Below, piece after piece: positions 18,498 to 24,550 of a stretch of 42,697 bases of DNA (positions are counted from its first letter, which is position 1; the number at the start of each line of letters is the position of its first letter). Location: assembly GCA_902602795.1 (NCBI GenBank), contig CACKSF010000007.1, forward strand, positions 1-42,697, in the 5' to 3' direction. The position numbers and the translations under genes were made by a program. Source of the DNA: an uncultured Fidelibacterota bacterium. Its GTDB lineage: Bacteria > Fidelibacterota > Marinisomatia > Marinisomatales > UBA1611. The notes under the pieces were generated by a model. It had not been told where the DNA came from. It made no database searches and saw nothing but the letters and a program-made list of their open reading frames with translations.

Positions 18498-18986
18498 ATG
18501 CCTTTCACACAAAAAACCTTTATAAACAATGTTAATCCTGCTGATGTAATACGTTGTTTTCACTCATATGAGTTTATTGAATTTTTAATTTTAGGTCAGC
18601 CGGTCAAAATTGTTAGTTGGAAAGGCATTGACAATAATAAAGAAGCCTCCTTTTTATTTTGGTTTTTTGGATGGCGAAAAATGTCTGTGGTCCATGAGAA
18701 TTATAAGATAGATCGAGATCATTTATCATTTGAAGATAGAGGATTGGTTCTCCCTTTTGGGTTAAAAAGCTGGAGGCATCGCCACATTGTAAAGCCTCAT
18801 GAATCAGGTGCTTTGATAATTGATCAAATCTATTTCGAAGAAAAAAATATTTTCAAGAAGTTTTTTGTCTATCCTTTGATGTTATTTCCAATTGTTATCA
18901 GAAAAATTACATACAAAATTTGGTTTAATTTGCTCGAAGGAAGACTGTGGAATTCAATTCTAAGGAGTCATGAAAGTGAAGTATAG
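18498..18986 (+). CDS. SRPBCC-family ligand-binding protein
   Basis: This 162-residue cytoplasmic protein has the helix-grip pattern of SRPBCC proteins similar to the N-terminal domains found with TIGR01777: an N-terminal strand, a short helix around VIRCFHSYEFIEFL, a beta sheet (FEDRGLVLPFGLKSWRH) and a long C-terminal helix. The fold binds hydrophobic ligands, but the ligand is unknown. It overlaps the next gene by 17 bp. Presence in the same regulon as the START protein suggests a second lipid- or pigment-binding component. Confidence 0.6.
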   Translation: MPFTQKTFINNVNPADVIRCFHSYEFIEFLILGQPVKIVSWKGIDNNKEASFLFWFFGWRKMSVVHENYKIDRDHLSFEDRGLVLPFGLKSWRHRHIVKPHESGALIIDQIYFEEKNIFKKFFVYPLMLFPIVIRKITYKIWFNLLEGRLWNSILRSHESEV

Positions 18987-19455
18987 ATTTTTAATATATT
19001 TTTTAATTCTATCAGCAGGTATATCCAAATCAAAAAAAGGACTCTCTCTCACAAATGTAAAATGGGTTTCGGAAGGAAATCCAAAAAATGAAGTCTGGTT
19101 TCAAGATTGGTCAGGGTACGTTCGATTGTTCATAACTACATTCTCAGATACTTCGTATGTAGATCCTGGTCCATATGTTACTGAAACACAAAATAAACCA
19201 TACCTAACACCAAAACCTTATGATTTAGTTCAGAAAAATCAACTCATTGGAAACATAAAATGGGATAAATATTTTTCATGGGATGGAAAAGAGAACAATT
19301 TCATTTGGAACATTGACAGAGCAAACCCAAAGATAAAACTTCCAGAGCAGTATTCTGGGGTTGCTTCCTACAAAGAGGGTAGGTTGACTTTAGAAATTAA
19401 TAAGGGTTCCAAGTTAGTTTATTCCATGATTTTGAAGCCGATATCATACTATTAA
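18970..19455 (+). CDS. Exported protein of unknown function
   Basis: I do not recognise this 161-residue protein. It has a signal-like N-terminus (residues 1-18, then KSKKG) and a beta-rich body with many Trp residues (WVSEGN, VWFQDWSGYVRLF, WDKYFSWDG, FIWNI). The composition suggests a small periplasmic beta-barrel or lipocalin-like fold, but there is no clear motif. The start lies inside the end of the SRPBCC gene, which implies translational coupling. It ends 15 bp before the third operator-like repeat. Confidence 0.6.
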   Translation: MKVKYRFLIYFLILSAGISKSKKGLSLTNVKWVSEGNPKNEVWFQDWSGYVRLFITTFSDTSYVDPGPYVTETQNKPYLTPKPYDLVQKNQLIGNIKWDKYFSWDGKENNFIWNIDRANPKIKLPEQYSGVASYKEGRLTLEINKGSKLVYSMILKPISYY

Positions 19456-19470
19456 AACTCATTTCTTATA

Positions 19471-19490
19471 AACGCTCAAAACGCTCAAAA
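19471..19490 (+). promoter_or_regulatory. Putative operator: two tandem 9-bp repeats (site 3)
   Basis: AACGCTCAAAACGCTCAAAA is a perfect tandem pair of CGCTCAAAA, starting at 19473 and 19482. A TTGACT at 19496-19501 follows immediately and could be the -35 box, with the AT-rich TAATTT region 17 bp later as a weak -10. An AAGGAG at 19539 then precedes the ATG at 19550. The repeats thus lie just upstream of the promoter of the fourth unit's photolyase/antioxidant genes. This is the cleanest of the four sites. Confidence 0.65.
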
Positions 19491-19549
19491 AATACTTGAC
19501 TCTCACATATTGCCATTTTAATTTTATATACAATTAAAAAGGAGTTATT

Positions 19550-19837
19550 ATGTCATCAATATTAGAAGCAGTCGCAAAAGGAACTGACCTAAAGCATTTT
19601 AATGAAAGAAAAGAAAGGGTCCCAAACAATTTTGACGCAAAAAAAGCAGACAATGATCTTAGAGCTTGTCCGGTTTGTAAAGTAGTGTGGGAGGTTATGA
19701 TTTTCAATCAGACCATCGATTATAAGTATTACCACAATTTTCCTAGATACGGTAAAGAGAAGGGCACTTGTCCGAGTTGTGCACAAAGAATTAAAAATAA
19801 GTACTATCACAATTCGGAGGTAATTGATCCATCATGA
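19550..19837 (+). CDS. Small zinc-ribbon-like protein
   Basis: This 95-residue protein has two CxxC pairs, C40-P-V-C43 and C74-P-S-C77, spaced 34 residues apart, enough for one zinc ribbon. No catalytic motif is visible. The start has a strong AAGGAG five bases upstream and is the first gene after operator site 3. Its stop overlaps the start of the VOC gene by four bases. I do not know its function. A role in nucleic-acid or protein binding is possible but unsupported. Confidence 0.65.
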   Translation: MSSILEAVAKGTDLKHFNERKERVPNNFDAKKADNDLRACPVCKVVWEVMIFNQTIDYKYYHNFPRYGKEKGTCPSCAQRIKNKYYHNSEVIDPS

Positions 19838-20139
19838 AATTAACTCATGTAGATCACATTGCTGTCGAATCTAAAAATATCTCAAATTCGGTCAAGTGGT
19901 ATACCAAAAACTTCAAATGTGATATAAAGCATCAGGATGAAACATGGGCATTGCTTAAGTTTGAAAATATTCAAATTGCATTGGTTACTCCAGGTCAACA
20001 TCCTCCTCATTTTGCTGTTATCGATGAAAAAGTTGCAAATCTTAATAATAAAAGAACTCATAGAGATGGAATTCAGTTTGTTTACAGTACAGATCCTGAC
20101 TCCAACGTCATAGAAAAAATAGACAGGGGCACTTCTTGA
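19834..20139 (+). CDS. VOC (glyoxalase/dioxygenase) superfamily protein, single short domain
   Basis: This 101-residue protein matches one half-module of the vicinal-oxygen-chelate fold: THVDHIAVESKNIS at the start, WYTKNFKC near residue 28, HFAVID near 64 and a final NVIEKI. His8, His64 and a C-terminal Glu are candidate metal ligands. Enzymes of this fold include glyoxalases, dioxygenases and resistance proteins, so the reaction cannot be fixed. It is short for the family (usually 120-140), so it may act as a dimer. Its TGA overlaps the TTG of the next small gene. Confidence 0.7.
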   Translation: MKLTHVDHIAVESKNISNSVKWYTKNFKCDIKHQDETWALLKFENIQIALVTPGQHPPHFAVIDEKVANLNNKRTHRDGIQFVYSTDPDSNVIEKIDRGTS

Positions 20140-20312
20140 GTAGTGTTAGTGTATTTATAGAACAAAATTATTGTATCATATCCGCTTTTGAAGAAGATTC
20201 AGGTGATTTTGTATCTAAAGTTAATGAATTACTTAGGGAAGGATGGTCGTTAAGCGGAGGCCTGTCATCTTCTAATAGTAAGATATTTCAAGCCTTATAC
20301 AAGGTGAATTAA
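20136..20312 (+). CDS. Small DUF1737 protein (58 residues)
   Basis: This 58-codon frame fills what would otherwise be a 172-bp gap. It begins with TTG at 20136 overlapping the VOC stop (TTGA) and ends with TAA at 20310-20312, sharing a base with the SDR start. Its product contains V-N-E-L-L-R-E-G-W-S-L-S-G-G followed by F-Q-A-L-Y, which is the core pattern of DUF1737. The function of that family is unknown. Gapless coupling on both sides supports that it is a real gene, although the start codon is unusual. Confidence 0.75.
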   Translation: MSSVSVFIEQNYCIISAFEEDSGDFVSKVNELLREGWSLSGGLSSSNSKIFQALYKVN

Positions 20313-21010
20313 TGAATATTTTGATTATAGGTGGTGCTGGAGGTATTGGTTCTCAATTATTATTTGATCTTATGAAGGATCCCGCTAACAATATATTGGT
20401 TGGCTTCCACAAAAACAAGGTTGAGACCCCTTATAAATCAATTGAAATGAATGCTTCAAAATTTGAAGAAGTAGAAAATTTTATCACAAAAGGTCTAGAA
20501 GAATTTAACAGTATTGACGCCATAATTAATTTGCCCGGAAATTTAATTTTAAAACCAGCTCATTTATCATCCGAAGAAGATTTCTATAGTACCATAGATA
20601 TTAATTTGAAGTCATCTTTCGGTGTTGTTCGTTCAGCCGGCAAGTTATTAGAGAATTGTTCATTAGTCTTAATGTCTACTGCTGCAGCAAGTATTGGTTT
20701 ATCTAATCATGAATTAATTTCTAGCGCAAAAGCTGGAGTTGAAGGGCTGGCTAAGTCAGCTGCTAAAACATATTCCAGGAAAAATATTAGAGTAAATACA
20801 GTTTCGCCAGGCTTGGTAAATACTCCCTTATCTAAAAAAATTACTAGTAATCCTATCATTTTAAAAGCTAGCATTAAGATGCTAGCTTTAAATAAGATTG
20901 GAGAGCCAAAGCAGATTAGTAACATGATAAGATTTTTAATTAATCCTGAAAACGATTGGATCACCGGACAAAATTTCATTGTAGACGGTGGTTTGTCATC
21001 AACAAAATAA
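20312..21010 (+). CDS. Short-chain dehydrogenase/reductase lacking the catalytic Tyr
   Basis: This 232-residue SDR has the nucleotide-binding G7-G-A-G-G-I-G13 and the C-terminal segment RVNTVSPGLVNTPL and ITGQNFIVDGG. At the YxxxK active-site position the sequence reads I136-S-S-A-K140: the Lys is kept but the Tyr is Ile. SDRs with a similar HE-xx-AKAG segment accompany COG2907/photolyase gene sets in other bacteria, so the loss is probably a subfamily trait, not damage. It may bind NAD(P) without classical dehydrogenation. It is coupled to the small gene upstream. Confidence 0.82.
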   Translation: MNILIIGGAGGIGSQLLFDLMKDPANNILVGFHKNKVETPYKSIEMNASKFEEVENFITKGLEEFNSIDAIINLPGNLILKPAHLSSEEDFYSTIDINLKSSFGVVRSAGKLLENCSLVLMSTAAASIGLSNHELISSAKAGVEGLAKSAAKTYSRKNIRVNTVSPGLVNTPLSKKITSNPIILKASIKMLALNKIGEPKQISNMIRFLINPENDWITGQNFIVDGGLSSTK

Positions 21011-21021
21011 GAGGTAAATAA

Positions 21022-21351
21022 ATGAAGAAACCAGCATTAAGAAGTGATAGGTTCAAATCTTCACAATTCGAAGAAACACATTGGACAAAAAGCTCAAAGA
21101 ATATTGGAGAGTATATTTTTAGGAGAATATCATTAGATCAGTCAGATAAAGAATTACAGAATATTCGTCCTATGCATTTAATGAGTAAACTTATAATTAC
21201 CAGTAAAGAGATTAATAATTATGTAGATGATTATTTAAGAATGATTGATGAAAAATCTAATAATGCATATGTTGAGAAAATGAGCTCTAGATTAAACAAA
21301 AAATCTAAAGAACTAAATATTGATTTTCCAGAATATTTAGGTCATAGTTAA
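21022..21351 (+). CDS. Hypothetical protein, 109 residues
   Basis: I do not recognise this protein. It is charged, mostly helical, and has no signal peptide, Cys pair or membrane helix. An AGAGGT ribosome-binding site lies about six bases before the ATG. It sits 11 bp after the SDR and 6 bp before the glutathione peroxidase, so it is a member of the operon behind operator site 3. The compact spacing makes a real gene likely, but nothing suggests an activity. Confidence 0.65.
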   Translation: MKKPALRSDRFKSSQFEETHWTKSSKNIGEYIFRRISLDQSDKELQNIRPMHLMSKLIITSKEINNYVDDYLRMIDEKSNNAYVEKMSSRLNKKSKELNIDFPEYLGHS

Positions 21352-21357
21352 TTTTTT

Positions 21358-21945
21358 ATGACAGCTGTATATTTTAATTTAATTTTAAGATTGTTTTTTC
21401 AACCAGCTTTTCTAATAATCATCATATTTTCTTTTCTTAGTAGCAGTATAATAGCAGGAGGTCCAAGTAAAATGGAAAAGTCTTTTTATGACTTATCAAT
21501 AAATGATATAAATGGGAAAAAGATTGATTTGCTATCGCTCAAAGGTAAAAAAGTTATGTTAGTTAATGTTGCATCAAAGTGTGGCTATACTAGCCAGTAT
21601 GCTGATTTACAAGAGCTTTACAAAAATTACAAAAATAAATTGGAAATAATTGGCATTCCATGTAATGACTTTGGTAGACAAGAACCAGGAACACTAGATG
21701 AAATAAAGAGTTTTTGTAATCTTAATTATGGTGTAACATTTCCGCTTACTGAAAAACAAAAAATAAAGTCAAATCCAATTAGCGAGCTATATGAGTGGTT
21801 ATCAGACCCTGATCTCAATGGCTGGAATAGCTCACTTCCTTCTTGGAACTTTTGTAAGTATATCATTGACGAGAAAGGTAAGTTAATCCAGTATTTTAAA
21901 AGTGGAGTAGATCCTAATGGAAAAGAAATCTTAGAGTTACTGTAA
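21358..21945 (+). CDS. Glutathione-peroxidase-family thiol peroxidase, exported
   Basis: This 195-residue protein has an N-terminal hydrophobic segment (residues ~10-33), so it is periplasmic or membrane-anchored. The GPx domain shows the peroxidatic Cys75 (VASKCGYTSQY), the Gln of the tetrad in C-N-D-F-G-R-Q-E-P-G and the Trp in PSWNFCKYIID. It uses Cys, not selenocysteine. The family reduces hydroperoxides, often lipid hydroperoxides, with thioredoxin or glutathione. Next to photolyase and lipid-modifying genes, a role in detoxifying photo-oxidised lipid peroxides is plausible. Confidence 0.9.
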   Translation: MTAVYFNLILRLFFQPAFLIIIIFSFLSSSIIAGGPSKMEKSFYDLSINDINGKKIDLLSLKGKKVMLVNVASKCGYTSQYADLQELYKNYKNKLEIIGIPCNDFGRQEPGTLDEIKSFCNLNYGVTFPLTEKQKIKSNPISELYEWLSDPDLNGWNSSLPSWNFCKYIIDEKGKLIQYFKSGVDPNGKEILELL

Positions 21946-21954
21946 TTTTTTTAC

Positions 21955-22098
21955 TTGAGAAAACAATTCTTGCCGAAAAAAATATGTCTTACTTGTGATA
22001 GATCATTTAGTTGGAGAAAAAAATGGTCTAAATGTTGGGATGAAGTAAAGTATTGTAGTAAAAGATGTCGGTCAAATAAAAGATTCAGACTACTATGA
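21955..22098 (+). CDS. DUF2256 zinc-ribbon mini-protein (47 residues)
   Basis: This 47-codon gene starts with TTG at 21955 and ends in TGA at 22096-22098, overlapping the ATG of the photolyase/cryptochrome gene. The product has C11-L-T-C14, then W-R-K-K-W-S-K-C27-W-D-E-V-K-Y-C34-S-K-R-C38, the pattern of DUF2256. This family is repeatedly found next to COG3046 photolyase-related genes. The Cys spacing indicates zinc binding. The function is unknown, but the tight coupling here suggests a partner of the photolyase. Confidence 0.85.
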   Translation: MRKQFLPKKICLTCDRSFSWRKKWSKCWDEVKYCSKRCRSNKRFRLL

Positions 22099-23570
22099 AA
22101 GTTACATTCATATATCCAAATCAGCTTTTTTATCCTCATCCAGCATTATCAAAAAATAGAATTATTTTTCTTATTGAAGATCCCTTGTTTTTTAAAGACA
22201 AAAAATTCTTTTTTAATTTTAATAAAAAGAAGATTTTACTTCATTACCTATCCATGTCCTATTATGCAAGAAGATTAAGAGAGGCTGGATACAATATTAG
22301 GAGAATTTCTCACAATCTTCTATCAAATAATAATTACACCTCCTCTATAATAGTAGATAATGAAATAACCGAAATCCATGTTGCAGAAATTATTGATTTT
22401 GAGCTTAATAAAAGAATCCAGCATGCTTCTAACCATACAGGCGCAAAAATTATTCGCTACGATAATCCAAATTTTCTTCTTAACAGTACAGATGTAAAAA
22501 ATGAGTTTACAGATAAAAAGTTTTACTTTATGGCAAATTTTTACAAGAAACAGAGAAAAAGATATAATATCTTGATGGATTCGAATACCCAGCCCTTAGG
22601 TGGAAAATGGAGCTTTGATGAACAAAATAGAAAGAAACTACCTAAAAATATCTGTTTACCAGTTGATCCCTTAATCAGATTTGATACTGATTTATTCACC
22701 GAATCAGTAAATAATGTAGAGACTCATTTCCCCGATAATTTAGGAGATTTGGAAGGCTTTAATTTTGCTTGCAGTCATGAACAGGCAGCGACGTCATTTG
22801 AAAATTTCTTAGATAAAAAGCTTGAACTATTCGGTCCATATGAAGATGCAATACCAAAAATTAATTCAACCCTATTTCATTCAGTGTTGACACCATTTTT
22901 AAATATTGGTCTCATTAATCCCAAAAAGATCTTAGATCTTGTTATTGAAAAATCAAAAGAAAAATCGATTCCTCTCAATTCTTTAGAAGGCTTCATACGT
23001 CAGATTATTGGTTGGAGAGAGTTTATAAGAGGTATCTATCAAGAAAGCGGAGTGAAGCAAAGGACAAATAATTTTTGGAACTTTAATAAAAAAATTCCAA
23101 TATCATATTACAAAGGAGAAACTGGATTAGACCCTGTTGATTTCGTAATAAAGAAATCTACTAATAGTGCATATGCCCATCATATTGAACGTTTAATGAT
23201 AATGGGAAATATTTTTGTTTTACTGAGGATATGTCCTGATGAAGTCTATAAATGGTTTATGGAGCTTTACATTGATGCTTATGATTGGGTAATGGTACCA
23301 AATGTATATGGTATGAGTCAATTTGCTGATGGAGGTTTAATGTCTACAAAGCCATATATAAGTGGAAGTAATTATATTTTAAAAATGAGTGACTACAAAA
23401 GAGGAGATTGGTCTAATGTGTGGGATGCTTTGTATTGGGAATTTATAAATGATAAAAGGTCTTTTTTTTTAAAAAACCCTAGAATGGCTATGATGGTTAG
23501 ACTTTATGACAAAAAATCAAACGACATGAAAGCCGAATATAAAAAATTAAAGAATGCAATTAATGTATAG
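22095..23570 (+). CDS. COG3046 photolyase/cryptochrome (FeS-BCP relative)
   Basis: This 491-residue member of the bacterial cryptochrome/(6-4) photolyase family related to PhrB/CryB shows the FAD-binding region: G-F-I-R-Q-I-I-G-W-R-E-F, then HHIERLMIMGN, WVMVPNVYGMSQFADGG and KPYISGSNY. FeS-BCPs such as Agrobacterium PhrB bind a [4Fe-4S] cluster with three C-terminal Cys. Here the matching stretch (KMSDYKRGDWSNVWDALYW) has none. The only nearby Cys is in RICPDEV. The protein may therefore belong to a clusterless branch. It would repair DNA or sense light with FAD and perhaps a lumazine antenna. It is coupled to the DUF2256 gene. Confidence 0.85.
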   Translation: MKVTFIYPNQLFYPHPALSKNRIIFLIEDPLFFKDKKFFFNFNKKKILLHYLSMSYYARRLREAGYNIRRISHNLLSNNNYTSSIIVDNEITEIHVAEIIDFELNKRIQHASNHTGAKIIRYDNPNFLLNSTDVKNEFTDKKFYFMANFYKKQRKRYNILMDSNTQPLGGKWSFDEQNRKKLPKNICLPVDPLIRFDTDLFTESVNNVETHFPDNLGDLEGFNFACSHEQAATSFENFLDKKLELFGPYEDAIPKINSTLFHSVLTPFLNIGLINPKKILDLVIEKSKEKSIPLNSLEGFIRQIIGWREFIRGIYQESGVKQRTNNFWNFNKKIPISYYKGETGLDPVDFVIKKSTNSAYAHHIERLMIMGNIFVLLRICPDEVYKWFMELYIDAYDWVMVPNVYGMSQFADGGLMSTKPYISGSNYILKMSDYKRGDWSNVWDALYWEFINDKRSFFLKNPRMAMMVRLYDKKSNDMKAEYKKLKNAINV

Positions 23571-23582
23571 TTCGAATGAATA

Positions 23583-23600
23583 AAGATCATAACGCTCAAA
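23583..23600 (+). promoter_or_regulatory. Putative operator: one CGCTCA repeat plus degraded copy (site 4)
   Basis: A clear AACGCTCAAA lies at 23591-23600, preceded 9 bp earlier by a weaker AGATCATAA that matches the first repeat of site 1 (CGCTCATAA) in 7 of 9 bases. An AT-rich segment TTATATTTTTAA follows, as at site 1. It is about 48 bp before the LitR-like gene, so the regulator may control its own expression. A TATTAT at 23623 could be the -10 box. This is weaker than the other sites. Confidence 0.55.
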
Positions 23601-23640
23601 TTATATTTTTAATTAAACCAAATATTATGTATATTAATAT

Positions 23641-24522
23641 ATGAGATATCTCAGTTCTAATGATGTAGCGGAAATTTTAGGTGTAAATATATCTACCCTC
23701 AAACGATGGACGGAAAATGGTACATTAGGTTGTTCGAAAACAGCTGGTGGACATAGAAAGTTTACCATGCAGCACGTTAGAGATTATTATAAAAATAATA
23801 AGAACTCTGATAAAAATTTTGGTTTGGGATTAGAAAAGTTAGAACATAAGACAGTTTACGATTTAATTAATAAATGTGATTTTAAAGAATTAGCAAAAAT
23901 TTTAGCAGATGCTAGTCTTGAATCTAATGAAATAACAGTTAGTAATATTATCAACGGTTCTTACATGAAAGGAATTCCAGCTTCAACAATTTGTGATGAA
24001 ATTATCGATCCAGGATCGATGATAGTTGAGAATGCACTTAGTCAGAATTATATATCCCATGTAGAGGCATTTATTAGTAGAAAATTAATTACCCGGTCAG
24101 TTGAGTCCCTAAACCAAAATAAGCCAAACGGCTCCTTTAATGGTAAAACTGCACTCTGCGTTAACTTTGAAGATAATTTACCTGATTTAGGTGTGGTAAT
24201 GTCAGAAATTATTTTACGGCACAATGGTTATAATGTACTTAATACTGGTTCACATGCAGAACTAGGTAGTTTACAAGAAGTGATTGATAAAAAAAATGTA
24301 GATCTGTTGCTTTTTTATCTGTGTGACATGCAATGTTGTATGGCTACAGTAAAAGATAATTTAGCGAAAACAGCTTCTCAGGTAAAAAAAATAGTTAGTC
24401 TTGCTAAAAAATTAAAGGTTAAAGTGATTTTTGGTGGATCTGGAATGAATTTTCTTCCAGATGTATCAAGCCAAATTAAAATTACCTTTAACAAATATTC
24501 CGATTTAGAGAAAATAATCTAA
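23641..24522 (+). CDS. litR: LitR/CarH-like MerR regulator with degenerate B12 domain
   Basis: This 293-residue regulator has an N-terminal MerR helix-turn-helix (residues 1-60: YLSSNDVAEILGV, LKRWTENGTLG, AGGHRKF), a four-helix region (~75-160) and a Rossmann-like cobalamin-type domain (~165-290, ending VIFGGSGMNFLP). In CarH, light is sensed by adenosyl-B12 bound by the His of an ExHxxG motif. Here the aligned segment is NLPDLG, with Pro181 for His, and the bundle residues Trp and His of the WxEH region are Ala132 and Ala143 while Glu142 stays. It resembles class II LitR of Pseudomonas, which lacks B12 and works with a LOV protein. It is preceded by operator site 4 and followed by a photolyase. 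Confidence 0.85.
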   Translation: MRYLSSNDVAEILGVNISTLKRWTENGTLGCSKTAGGHRKFTMQHVRDYYKNNKNSDKNFGLGLEKLEHKTVYDLINKCDFKELAKILADASLESNEITVSNIINGSYMKGIPASTICDEIIDPGSMIVENALSQNYISHVEAFISRKLITRSVESLNQNKPNGSFNGKTALCVNFEDNLPDLGVVMSEIILRHNGYNVLNTGSHAELGSLQEVIDKKNVDLLLFYLCDMQCCMATVKDNLAKTASQVKKIVSLAKKLKVKVIFGGSGMNFLPDVSSQIKITFNKYSDLEKII

Positions 24523-24550
24523 CTTTTCTTCAAAATTTTATCTTTTCCCT

